From: an uncultured Eggerthella sp.
Lineage (GTDB): Bacteria; Actinomycetota; Coriobacteriia; Coriobacteriales; Eggerthellaceae
Direction: 5' to 3'
Assembly: GCA_900542265.1 (NCBI GenBank)
Contig: UQML01000008.1
Location: 1-64,000, forward strand
Length of the DNA: 64,000 bases
Under the pieces are notes generated by a model. The model saw nothing but the letters and a program-made list of their open reading frames with translations, was not told the origin of the DNA and ran no database searches. Numbering within the stretch: position 1 is the stretch's first letter; every line of letters begins with the position of its first letter. Below are positions 45,086 through 53,048 of the stretch, in pieces. A program made the position numbers and the translations under genes.

Positions 45086-45233
45086 GATGAACTCCCTTCT
45101 ATAGTGCGGATACCTTAGTTTTGAGCATCCCTCATCACTTCTCACAATTCTCATTGTAGGAGTCCTCACCTCGCGTTACGACCACCAAAGCATGACAGCT
45201 TTTTGACGTTACGTAAACGCGAACCGGCACGTT

Positions 45234-46892
45234 TTAGGAAGTCTTTTCCTCATCACGCCGCTCCTTGCGACGCAACGCCATGCAGCGCCACACAATATAA
45301 ACAGAAAGGCCTACAGCGGTAATAAAACCCAAGAATCCAAAAACAGGAACTTGCAGCACTTTTGGTTCCATACCCGTCAGCGCGATAAGCGACGAACCAA
45401 CAAATAACCCCGCCGTAATAAGAGAAAGGGCAAGAATACTGCTCACCGAACGAATTACATCCATAAAATTCATAGGGATATCCATGTCAATAGACGCTTG
45501 GAGCTCCCCGCGTTCAATAATTTCTAGTACATGCTCAACTTGAGCAGGAATACGCACGCTTGATTCAACAGCGTCAACGGTCTCAGAGGCCATATCGCGC
45601 AGGTGGTGTTCAATATGCTTCAGACTAAAGAGCTGCTTTTTAACGTGTTCGGTCAAAAGGTTAATCACGCTCGTTGATGGAGATATCTCAGTAAGCACAC
45701 CCTCGATAGCTACCGCACCACGTGCCAGCATGGTAAGAGAGGCGGGCAAAATAAGATTTTGAGAACGCAACAATTCGATGATGTCATAAAGACACGAGCC
45801 CATATCAAGCTTCGATAATTCAACGCTTGTATACGAGCGCACCAACGCTGAAAGTTGACGCAAAAGAAGACCATGATCAACCGCCCCACGTGCACGAGCA
45901 ATCGTGAGCAAATTGTCTTTAAGCGAGAATGCATCGTTGCGTGCAATAGCAGTACAGATATCAGAAATAATTGCGCGTTCGGAAGAGGTCAGATTTCCCA
46001 TCATGCCAAGATCAATCCAAACGATATCCCCATCGCGCACAATAATATTTCCCTGATGAGGATCAGCATGGAAAAAGCCCCAGTCAAGCACTTGAACAAT
46101 AAAATTTTCTGCCAAGCGCTTACTGAGCACATTAACGTCAAGACCGCGTGCTTTTAACTCGTCAATATGATTGATAGGAATACCTTCAATATATTCCATT
46201 ACTAACATCTCATCAGTAGAGATTTCACTATAAGGATGCGGACTTTTCACACCCGGCGTTGTAGCGAGAAGCTTTTCAAAACGCTCTAAGTTATGACATT
46301 CAAGCGTAAAGTCGAGTTCTTCTAATGAGGTCTTTTCCAATTCAGCAACAAACTCATTCATGGTAAGCAAAACGCTTTGCTTGCGTATAGTCACATCAGC
46401 AATGGCCAAAGCGTGTTTGATAAGCGTAAAATCCTGTGCCATCAACTCAGCCGCTTTAGAACGACGCACTTTGATAGCAACCACCGGATTTCCCTCTGCA
46501 CGCAGCACTGCCTTATGCACCTGCGCGATAGAAGCAGCACCAATAGGGTTTTCATCAATTGACACAAAAGTTTCTTGCCAAGGATGGCCAAGAGCGTGTT
46601 CAATGGTCGCTACAATCTCAGGAAACGGCTCAGGGTCTACGTTGGTACGCAATTGTCTAAACGCCATCGCGTATGATTTGGGAATAATATCAGAGCGATC
46701 AGAAGCAAGTTGTCCCATTTTCACAAACGTAGGACCAAGTTCCTCTAAAATTTTGGTCGCTTTTTCAGGAGTGAGATCAGTCAAAGCATGATATTTACGC
46801 AAAATTTTTTCTATCTCATGTAGACGATGGAGTGAAGTCTTGTCGCTTTTAGAGATAGAAGCAAGCTGCATCAACTCTTTAAACGTTGCCAT
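45234..46892 (-). CDS. ABC1/AarF/UbiB-family atypical kinase
   Basis: 552 residues from the ATG at 46892, with AGGAGG nine bases upstream. Features of the UbiB/AarF family: the inhibitory KxGQ motif as GPTFVKMGQLASDRSDIIP (~55-73), the Ala-rich nucleotide loop AASIAQVHKA (~120), and HADPHQGNIIVRDGDIVWIDLGMMG (~280-304) with catalytic Asp and metal Asp. Two C-terminal membrane segments (SILALSLITAGLFVGSSLI and VFGFLGFITAVGLSVYIVW) anchor it. In proteobacteria UbiB supports ubiquinone formation; here no quinone genes are near, so its lipid-related role is open. Confidence 0.92.
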   Translation of the reverse strand: MATFKELMQLASISKSDKTSLHRLHEIEKILRKYHALTDLTPEKATKILEELGPTFVKMGQLASDRSDIIPKSYAMAFRQLRTNVDPEPFPEIVATIEHALGHPWQETFVSIDENPIGAASIAQVHKAVLRAEGNPVVAIKVRRSKAAELMAQDFTLIKHALAIADVTIRKQSVLLTMNEFVAELEKTSLEELDFTLECHNLERFEKLLATTPGVKSPHPYSEISTDEMLVMEYIEGIPINHIDELKARGLDVNVLSKRLAENFIVQVLDWGFFHADPHQGNIIVRDGDIVWIDLGMMGNLTSSERAIISDICTAIARNDAFSLKDNLLTIARARGAVDHGLLLRQLSALVRSYTSVELSKLDMGSCLYDIIELLRSQNLILPASLTMLARGAVAIEGVLTEISPSTSVINLLTEHVKKQLFSLKHIEHHLRDMASETVDAVESSVRIPAQVEHVLEIIERGELQASIDMDIPMNFMDVIRSVSSILALSLITAGLFVGSSLIALTGMEPKVLQVPVFGFLGFITAVGLSVYIVWRCMALRRKERRDEEKTS

Positions 46893-46999
46893 ATACTTCT
46901 TCCTCCTTACTCGCATCATGCGTATTGGTAAGATTTAATCCTACCATTGCGCATGATCAAACAAACACAAACCCCTATTTCGCCATAGAGTCGTTATAG

Positions 47000-47033
47000 T
47001 TTGCAAGAAGTTGCTACAATAACATCTTGCAAA
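47000..47033 (+). promoter_or_regulatory. Inverted repeat around the -10 of the ATP-grasp gene
   Basis: Perfect 9-bp arms TTTGCAAGA (47000-47008) and TCTTGCAAA (47025-47033) enclose a TACAAT (47015-47020) that could be the -10; only a weak -35 lies upstream. The arrangement could be an operator. Start codon at 47073. Confidence 0.4.
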
Positions 47034-47072
47034 ACCCTACTCCCGATAACGTCATATGGAAGTTTGAGCGCC

Positions 47073-48224
47073 ATGATTATTGTAGAAAAACCCTTTGTGT
47101 CAAAACCTCTTATCACCTGGATGGAACAAACTCAGCATCCCGTCCTTAATAACGACATGGCTCAAGAGCTTGTTGCACAAGGACACAATCTTGCTTTATG
47201 TGACGATGAGACAGCTGCTCGGCGCATTGCAGCGGGAGAGCGCACCTATACCAATTCTGAAAACGCACTCGGGTGGATCTTTGATCACGTTGATAATCAA
47301 GAGCTCCTTGATGCAATCAGCGTTTTTAAAGACAAGCACGAAACACGCGTACGCTTAGCTGAACTTGATCCCACGTTGTACTATCGCACGGTCACCTTTG
47401 ATGAGGTACAAAACCTTGACTATGCTCACCTCCCTGAGCGTTTTGTCATTAAACCCTCGACGGGATTTGGATCTATGGGTGTCTATATGGTTGAAAGCGC
47501 TGAAGGCCTCGCTGATGCCAAAAACCACATCGCTAAAGACTACACAATCTGGCTTGAACGCTACCCTAAAGCAGTTATCCAGGCTGGCGAATTTATTATT
47601 GAAGAATACATTGAGGGACAAGAGTATGCACTGGAAGCCTACTTTGATGAAGAGGGGGCTGCGCATTTACTTAATGTATTACGACACGATTTTTCAGATG
47701 ATACTGATATGTCAGATAGGCTCTATGTCACCTCGCCTGCCATGATGGAAGAGATGCGAGAGCAATTTATTTCGTGGCTTGAAGACGTGAATCGTATTTT
47801 GCGCGTCAAAAATGTTGCCGTACATCCAGAAGTACGTCTAAACGAAACCGGTATCCATGTTATTGAATTTAACCCTATGCGATTCATGGGCATGGGCGGT
47901 ACTGATATTTCTTGGTACGCCTATGGCATACGTAGTTTTGAGGTGTTTCTTGAGAATAAACACCTTGATTGGGAACAGATCTATGCAGAAAACAAAGAGC
48001 ACACGTTTGCCACGATGATCTTAAACCCACCTGCAGACACCCCTGAAACAGCTGTATTTGATTACGCTGCGCTTGACGCTAAACTCCCTACTATTCTCAG
48101 TCCGCGCCGCTTCTCTTATCCAGCAACGGGACTCTTCGGGTTCTATATCCTTGATATTACGAACGCAACTGATGAGCAAAGAGACTTCATGCTTCATTCT
48201 GATTTGAGTGAGTTTATTAGCTAA
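47073..48224 (+). CDS. ATP-grasp domain protein
   Basis: 383 residues from the ATG at 47073 (GGAAG upstream); the frame is open 24 codons further. The ATP-grasp domain is shown by ERFVIKPSTGFGSMGVYMVESAEGL (~132-156), GEFIIEEYIEGQEYALEAYFD (~187-207) and VHPEVRLNETGIHVIEFNPMRFMGMG (~249-274), i.e. lysine, glycine-rich loop and the metal-binding E...N pair. These enzymes join a carboxylate to an amine or thiol; substrate unknown. Its 3' end overlaps the convergent TSUP gene by eight bases. Confidence 0.85.
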   Translation: MIIVEKPFVSKPLITWMEQTQHPVLNNDMAQELVAQGHNLALCDDETAARRIAAGERTYTNSENALGWIFDHVDNQELLDAISVFKDKHETRVRLAELDPTLYYRTVTFDEVQNLDYAHLPERFVIKPSTGFGSMGVYMVESAEGLADAKNHIAKDYTIWLERYPKAVIQAGEFIIEEYIEGQEYALEAYFDEEGAAHLLNVLRHDFSDDTDMSDRLYVTSPAMMEEMREQFISWLEDVNRILRVKNVAVHPEVRLNETGIHVIEFNPMRFMGMGGTDISWYAYGIRSFEVFLENKHLDWEQIYAENKEHTFATMILNPPADTPETAVFDYAALDAKLPTILSPRRFSYPATGLFGFYILDITNATDEQRDFMLHSDLSEFIS

Positions 48225-48978
48225 CCACCAACTCAGCAAGCATCTTAATAAAAAAGAGAGCGAGTACCACTAACATAAGGGGCTTTACAATTTTTATCCC
48301 TTTACCCGTAAAGAGATTAACGCCAATCCAGGCACCTATTACGTTAAAAAGTCCGGCTACAAACCCAAGTACAATCCAAACTTGCCCATGAAGCAAAAAC
48401 ACCACAAGTGCAGAAATGTTGGTGGCCAGATTGACTGACTTAGTGAGCCCTGCTGCCTGATTGACGCTTATATGAACAAGAGCAACAAACCCCATCATTA
48501 AAAAGGTGCCCGTACCTGGTCCATAAAACCCATCATAAATTCCAATACCCCATGAAAGCACAGAGGCTACCAGTATGGTTTTACGTAGAGGATAGGGCGC
48601 ATCAGACTCATGGAGTGAACGAGGACGCAAGAGATACAGCGCTGTAAGAGGAACAATAACAAGCATGATCCAACGCAGAGGCTCATCGCTTACCAACAAA
48701 ACTAGCTGAGCGCCCAATGCTGAACCTATCAATGCTGCCAACACACAAGGAAGCGTTTCTTTGAGCCGCATATACCCTTTCATGGCAAACCGAAAAGTAG
48801 CCAATGCGGTACCCATGCAAGATGAAAGCTTATTGGTCGCAATCGCCGCATGAGGCGGCATGCCCGTCATAAGATAAGCAGGCAAGGAGATAAGACCGCC
48901 GCCTCCTGCAATCGCATCGACAAAGCCAGCAAGCGCCACTAACGGACAGACTATGAGAAATGGGAGTAATTGTTCCAT
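48217..48978 (-). CDS. TSUP (TauE/SafE) family membrane transporter
   Basis: 253 residues, about eight hydrophobic segments. The conserved beginning FVDAIAGGGGLISLPAYLMTGMPPHAAIATNKLSS (~19-53) and IGIYDGFYGPGTGTFLMMGFV (~145) are characteristic of TSUP proteins, which export or import sulfite, sulfonates or other organosulfur compounds. It is divergent from the thiS operon, separated by a palindrome that could act on both promoters. A link to sulfur supply for thiazole synthesis is a hypothesis only. Confidence 0.88.
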   Translation of the reverse strand: MEQLLPFLIVCPLVALAGFVDAIAGGGGLISLPAYLMTGMPPHAAIATNKLSSCMGTALATFRFAMKGYMRLKETLPCVLAALIGSALGAQLVLLVSDEPLRWIMLVIVPLTALYLLRPRSLHESDAPYPLRKTILVASVLSWGIGIYDGFYGPGTGTFLMMGFVALVHISVNQAAGLTKSVNLATNISALVVFLLHGQVWIVLGFVAGLFNVIGAWIGVNLFTGKGIKIVKPLMLVVLALFFIKMLAELVVS

Positions 48979-48985
48979 GTCATGG

Positions 48986-49005
48986 AAGTATAAACATCTA
49001 TACTT
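48986..49005. promoter_or_regulatory. Palindromic operator/bidirectional -10 between TSUP and thiS
   Basis: AAGTATA (48986-48992) and TATACTT (48999-49005) form a perfect 7-bp inverted repeat with a 6-base centre. Each arm carries a TATACT -10-like box, one per direction, so the site could be the core of divergent promoters for the TSUP gene and the thi operon. No good -35 is seen on either side. Confidence 0.4.
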
Positions 49006-49040
49006 TGTGCTAGCGTGAATGTCATAACGTTACTGTTTAG

Positions 49041-49098
49041 CGGCATCACAAAGGGGCTTACCACCGTGGGTAGGGTTTCTTTGTGGTGCCGTTTTTTT
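49041..49098 (+). terminator. Terminator-like hairpin in the thiS leader (candidate attenuator)
   Basis: A 13-bp stem CGGCATCACAAAG (49041-49053) with CTTTGTGGTGCCG (49079-49091), one G-U pair, with an inner TTACC/GGTAG pairing, followed directly by TTTTTTT (49092-49098). No plus-strand gene ends upstream: the nearest upstream gene is divergent. A second weaker stem, ACGTTTTTGC (49127-49136) with GCAAAACGT (49168-49176), lies just before the thiS ribosome binding site. This layout suggests transcription attenuation of the thi operon. I see no TPP riboswitch consensus. Confidence 0.65.
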
Positions 49099-49202
49099 GT
49101 TGGCCATAAGCGCTTGAACATATAAGACGTTTTTGCTCTAAGCGTGAAGGGCGCGCCAGCTTTAAGCGCAAAACGTAAATGATAGAGAAAGAGAGGCCAG
49201 TT

Positions 49203-49400
49203 TTGATACACATCAATGGCAAAGACCAGCCCTTTGTGTCCGCCTGCACCCTTCTTGATCTCTTAGAACAGCTTGGATTTAACCCCGCGCGCATCGCTCT
49301 TGAACTCAATGGAGACATTATCGCACGTGATGCATTTGCGCAGACGCTGCTCCATGATGGTGATCATGTTGAAATTGTCCAGTTTGTGGGAGGTGGCTAA
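49203..49400 (+). CDS. thiS: Sulfur carrier protein ThiS
   Basis: 65 residues from a TTG start at 49203, with AGAGG six bases upstream; the ATG at 49179 would add eight residues and has no ribosome binding site, while ThiS is normally about 65 residues starting at the strand (here IHINGKDQPF). The protein ends in GG, which ThiF adenylates and converts to a thiocarboxylate to give the thiazole sulfur. It leads the thiS-F-G-H-E operon; thiF starts two bases after its stop. Confidence 0.88.
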   Translation: MIHINGKDQPFVSACTLLDLLEQLGFNPARIALELNGDIIARDAFAQTLLHDGDHVEIVQFVGGG

Positions 49401-49401
49401 C

Positions 49402-50133
49402 ATGACATTCCAGCCGAACACGGCAAACACAGTAGACGCGGCAGCCGCGGCAAACACAGCAGACGCGGCAGCGGAAAGTCAGGCTGCTTTCCCTTTGTCA
49501 CGCGATGAGACCCATCGCCTCCTTGAAAAGCGTCATGGCATCCAAACACAAAAAGCATTTGATAACGCGGTTGTTGGTATTGCTGGACTCGGAGGTCTTG
49601 GTTCTCATATTGCCGTATCTCTTGCACGGCTTGGCATAGGACGTCTGATTTTGGCTGATTTTGACACCGTGGAAGCAACCAATCTCCATCGTCAGCATTA
49701 CATCGGTGCTGATATTGGCACCCCAAAAGCCTGGGCTCTCACGCGTCAGCTGCAAGCGATTAACCCTTATCTTACCTACGAACCTCACGTGGTGCGCATA
49801 ACTCCTGATCAGGTCAAACCCCTTTTTGAGCCTTGTACAATCATCATTGAGGCGTTTGATGATGCGGAAACAAAAGCCTGGTTTACCCAGACGTGCTTGA
49901 CTGAACTTACCCGCGCTACCCTTATTGGCGCATCAGGCATGGCAGGATTAGGAAGTGCAAACACCATTACCACGACACGCCCTTTTGCTCGTTTTTATCT
50001 TTGTGGCGATGGGGCAAGCGACGTTACAACCCACATAAGCCTGACCGCTCCTCGTGTCAGCGTATGTGCCAGCCACATGGCAACCGCAGCCATGCGTGTC
50101 ATTTTAGGACGTGACCCTCTACAAGATGGCTGA
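49402..50133 (+). CDS. thiF: ThiS adenylyltransferase
   Basis: 243 residues from the ATG at 49402 (GGGAGG upstream, overlapping the thiS end). An Ala-rich N-terminal insert (~7-26) is made by a tandem 27-bp duplication (49423-49449 and 49450-49476, three differences) encoding two nine-residue units. Then FDNAVVGIAGLGGLGSHIAVSLARLGIGRLILADFDTVEATNLHRQ (~53-98) is the E1 nucleotide site. It activates the ThiS C-terminus. The zinc cysteines typical of larger E1 enzymes are absent, as in several small ThiF proteins. Confidence 0.9.
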   Translation: MTFQPNTANTVDAAAAANTADAAAESQAAFPLSRDETHRLLEKRHGIQTQKAFDNAVVGIAGLGGLGSHIAVSLARLGIGRLILADFDTVEATNLHRQHYIGADIGTPKAWALTRQLQAINPYLTYEPHVVRITPDQVKPLFEPCTIIIEAFDDAETKAWFTQTCLTELTRATLIGASGMAGLGSANTITTTRPFARFYLCGDGASDVTTHISLTAPRVSVCASHMATAAMRVILGRDPLQDG

Positions 50134-50233
50134 CATATCATGCTTGTCTTGCTCATCGAGCGCATTGACACCATATCCCGTCTTACACCGTCCCGTACTC
50201 CCCCAGTATCAACTCTACGAGAAGGATTTCAAC

Positions 50234-51025
50234 ATGACTACTGCATCCCCTTCAACTACCCTTACCGACCCCCTTATCATTGGCGGCCACGAGTTCTCGT
50301 CTCGCTTCATTTTAGGATCAGGCAAATACTCACTTGATTTGATTGAGGCGGCTATTGAACATGCTGGAGCGCAGATCATAACGCTTGCACTGCGGCGCGC
50401 AAACTCCGATACGGACAATATTCTTGACCACATTCCTGCAGGCGTAACTCTTCTACCCAACACCTCAGGCGCACGAAATGCCGAGGAAGCAGTGCGCATC
50501 GCCCGCCTTGCACGTGCTTGTGGGTGCGGTGACTTTGTCAAAATTGAGATCATGAAAGACTCCAAATATCTCCTTCCCGACAATTATGCAACTCTTGCGG
50601 CAACCGAGATTCTTGCCAACGAAGGTTTTATTGTCATGCCTTACATGTATCCCGATCTCACGGTAGCTCGCTCCCTTGTTGATGCGGGAGCCGCCTGTAT
50701 CATGCCTTTAGGCGCCCCTATTGGATCCAACAAGGGTCTTATCACGCGTGATTTCATTCAAATACTTATCGATGAGATTGACCTTCCTATTATTGTTGAC
50801 GCAGGAATTGGCAAGCCCTCTCAAGCTGCTGAAGCCATGGAAATGGGAGCAGCTGCTGTTATGGCAAATACCGCGATTGCAACAGCAGGCAACATTGTAG
50901 AAATGGCTTACGCCTTCAAGCTGGCAATCGAAGCAGGACGCGCCGGATATCGCGCCGGTTTAGGGCGCGTTTTACCTACCGGTGCGGCAGCCTCATCGCC
51001 CCTTACAGGATTCTTAAACGACTAA
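50234..51025 (+). CDS. thiG: Thiazole synthase
   Basis: 263 residues from the ATG at 50234 (AGAAGGA eight bases upstream). ThiG builds the thiazole phosphate from DXP, dehydroglycine and ThiS-thiocarboxylate in a TIM barrel. Family-typical stretches: FSSRFILGSGKYS (~18-30), ITLALRRANSDTDNILDHIP (~50), LLPNTSGARNAEEAVRIARLAR, VKIEIMKDSKYLLPD, PLGAPIGSNKGL, VDAGIGKPSQAAEAMEMGAAAVMANTAIA. All are complete. 99 bases separate it from thiH and 100 from thiF, longer spaces than elsewhere in the operon. Confidence 0.96.
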   Translation: MTTASPSTTLTDPLIIGGHEFSSRFILGSGKYSLDLIEAAIEHAGAQIITLALRRANSDTDNILDHIPAGVTLLPNTSGARNAEEAVRIARLARACGCGDFVKIEIMKDSKYLLPDNYATLAATEILANEGFIVMPYMYPDLTVARSLVDAGAACIMPLGAPIGSNKGLITRDFIQILIDEIDLPIIVDAGIGKPSQAAEAMEMGAAAVMANTAIATAGNIVEMAYAFKLAIEAGRAGYRAGLGRVLPTGAAASSPLTGFLND

Positions 51026-51124
51026 CTCTTTTGAGTCTTACTTCTCTACACACGTACATCCATACACGTACATCCGCACACAAGCCCTGTAAATTTACAC
51101 GCATAAGAAAGAAGGAAAATCCTC

Positions 51125-52351
51125 ATGGCGCTCACTATTGCAGAAAAGCAGCCAATGCCCGGCGTTACCGTCTATAACGTTGCCAATAAAACCGACCATA
51201 TGGCCTATTACGATTCAATGGAAGAGCTTGATTCTCCTATTAAAGAACAGGTATTGCGCGCCTATCGCTCCTATGATGCGCAGACCTATTCTGAAACTGA
51301 CGTGCTCGCCGCACTTGAACAAGCTCGCCAGGGTGCCTTGGATGTCAAAGGGTTTGCCGCACTTCTTTCACCCGCTGCTGAAGTTCATCTTGAAGAAATG
51401 GCACGCGCAGCCAAGACTGCCAAACAACGCTATTTTGGCAATTCAGTCTATCTGTTCACTCCGTTATATTTAGCTAATTATTGCGAGAATTATTGCGTAT
51501 ATTGCGGCTTTAACTGTCACAACAAGATCAATCGTGCCAAGCTCTCATTTGATGAGATTGAAGCAGAAATGAGTGCAATTGCAGCATCAGGGCTTGAAGA
51601 AATCCTGTTATTAACAGGCGAATCACGCAAGCACTCACCCGTAGAGTATATTGGTCAAGCATGCACCATTGCGCAACGCTACTTTAAAAATGTTGGCATT
51701 GAAGTCTATCCTATGAATCAAGATGAGTACGCCTACTTACACGCATGCGGTGCTGACTATGTAACCGTATTCCAAGAAACCTACAACCCCGACCGATACG
51801 AAGAACTCCACCTCAAAGGTCATAAACGCAGCTATCCGTATCGTCTTGAAGCGCAAGAACGCGCTCTGCGCGGTGGTATGCGCGGTGTTGCTTTTGCAGC
51901 CCTTTTGGGACTTGCAGATTTTAGAAGGGATGCGTTTGCCACGGGAGTTCATGCTTCTCTCTTACAGAAAGCGTATCCGCATGCAGAAATTAGTTTCTCG
52001 TGCCCACGCTTGCGCCCCATCGTCAATAATGATGCCATCAACCCGCAAGATGTTCACGAGCGCCAACTATTGCAAGTCATGTGTGCCTACCGGCTCTTCC
52101 TTCCCTTTGCGGGTATGACTATTTCCACTCGTGAGCGTGCCGGTTTTCGCGACAACGTGGTCGGTATTGCCGCAACCAAAATCTCTGCAGGCGTCTCCAC
52201 TGGTATTGGCGAACACGCAGACAATTCCGCTGATCACCGTGGCGATGACCAGTTTGAAATCGCGGATCCGCGCAGCGTTGATGAAGTGGTCAAAGCCCTC
52301 TATTCCCACCAGCTGCAACCCATCATGAATGACTATATCTATGTCTCATAA
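51125..52351 (+). CDS. thiH: 2-iminoacetate synthase (radical SAM tyrosine lyase)
   Basis: 408 residues. The radical-SAM motif CENYCVYCGFNCHNKI (C-x3-C-x2-C, ~121-136) and the conserved LLLTGESRKHSP (~161) identify ThiH, which cleaves tyrosine into p-cresol and dehydroglycine for ThiG, the usual route in anaerobes; no aerobic thiO is present. AAGGA about nine bases before ATG. Its last ~23 bases overlap thiE in another frame. Confidence 0.95.
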   Translation: MALTIAEKQPMPGVTVYNVANKTDHMAYYDSMEELDSPIKEQVLRAYRSYDAQTYSETDVLAALEQARQGALDVKGFAALLSPAAEVHLEEMARAAKTAKQRYFGNSVYLFTPLYLANYCENYCVYCGFNCHNKINRAKLSFDEIEAEMSAIAASGLEEILLLTGESRKHSPVEYIGQACTIAQRYFKNVGIEVYPMNQDEYAYLHACGADYVTVFQETYNPDRYEELHLKGHKRSYPYRLEAQERALRGGMRGVAFAALLGLADFRRDAFATGVHASLLQKAYPHAEISFSCPRLRPIVNNDAINPQDVHERQLLQVMCAYRLFLPFAGMTISTRERAGFRDNVVGIAATKISAGVSTGIGEHADNSADHRGDDQFEIADPRSVDEVVKALYSHQLQPIMNDYIYVS

Positions 52352-53048
52352 CTCAACACAAAACGATCTCATATCGTGCAACCCATCGTACAAACTGATC
52401 GCTATTACCAACCGCGCCCTATGCGCCGAGGATCTGCCAACCCGCATCTTTCGCTTATGCGAAGAAGGATTCGATCACATTATCGTGCGTGAGAAAGATC
52501 TCTCCCTTGATGCCTATGTGCTTCTTTTACAGGCGATAGGCCACACGGTTCCCTTGCGCTTTTGGCCGCGGATCCTTTTGCATACCTACACGCCATCTGA
52601 GATACGCGCACGATGCCCTGAACTTGAGGAATTTCTTACTACTATAGGAGGATTCCAACTCACAGCTCGACAGATTAACTTGCGTGCAGCACAGCACTTA
52701 ACGACTTTTGATCGTGCGCATTCTTTTATTGGCACGTCTGTGCATAACAAGGAGGAAACCGCTTCTGCTTGTTCAAACCGCATGTCCTATGTCATAGCAA
52801 GCCACATCTATCCCACCACTTGCAAACCCGGGCTCGACCCGCGCGGCCTTGAATTTTTGAATCACGTTGCTCGGTTTATTGACCCCTCTTCTACAGAGCT
52901 TTGGGCTCTCGGCGGGATTACGCCTGAGCGTGCTTGTGCCGTAGTAGAATCGGGTGCGCAGGGGCTTTGCGTTATGAGTAGCGCAATGATTGAAGAACCT
53001 GAGATGCTGGTTCATGCATTCCGCGGTGCACCTGAACGCGTTTCCTGA
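52329..53048 (+). CDS. thiE: Thiamine phosphate synthase-like protein (ThiE/TenI)
   Basis: 239 residues from the ATG at 52329; a second ATG at 52341 fits equally, both inside thiH. ThiE couples thiazole phosphate and HMP pyrophosphate; TenI is a related aromatase. Seen: GTSVHNKEE (~137), SHIYPTTCKPGLDPRGLEF (~157-175) and LWALGGITPERACAVVESGA (~197), the phosphate-binding end of the barrel. The N-terminal part with IIVREKDLSL is family-like. Whether it is true ThiE or TenI cannot be settled; no other candidate is in the operon. Its 3' end overlaps the convergent antiporter gene by 37 bases. Confidence 0.82.
   Translation: MTISMSHNSTQNDLISCNPSYKLIAITNRALCAEDLPTRIFRLCEEGFDHIIVREKDLSLDAYVLLLQAIGHTVPLRFWPRILLHTYTPSEIRARCPELEEFLTTIGGFQLTARQINLRAAQHLTTFDRAHSFIGTSVHNKEETASACSNRMSYVIASHIYPTTCKPGLDPRGLEFLNHVARFIDPSSTELWALGGITPERACAVVESGAQGLCVMSSAMIEEPEMLVHAFRGAPERVS

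Noticed and set aside
49011..49200. TPP riboswitch before thiS
   Set aside because: I looked for the conserved CTGAGA and ACCTGATCTGG-like elements and did not see them. The hairpin present is terminator-like but not a TPP fold that I can recognise.
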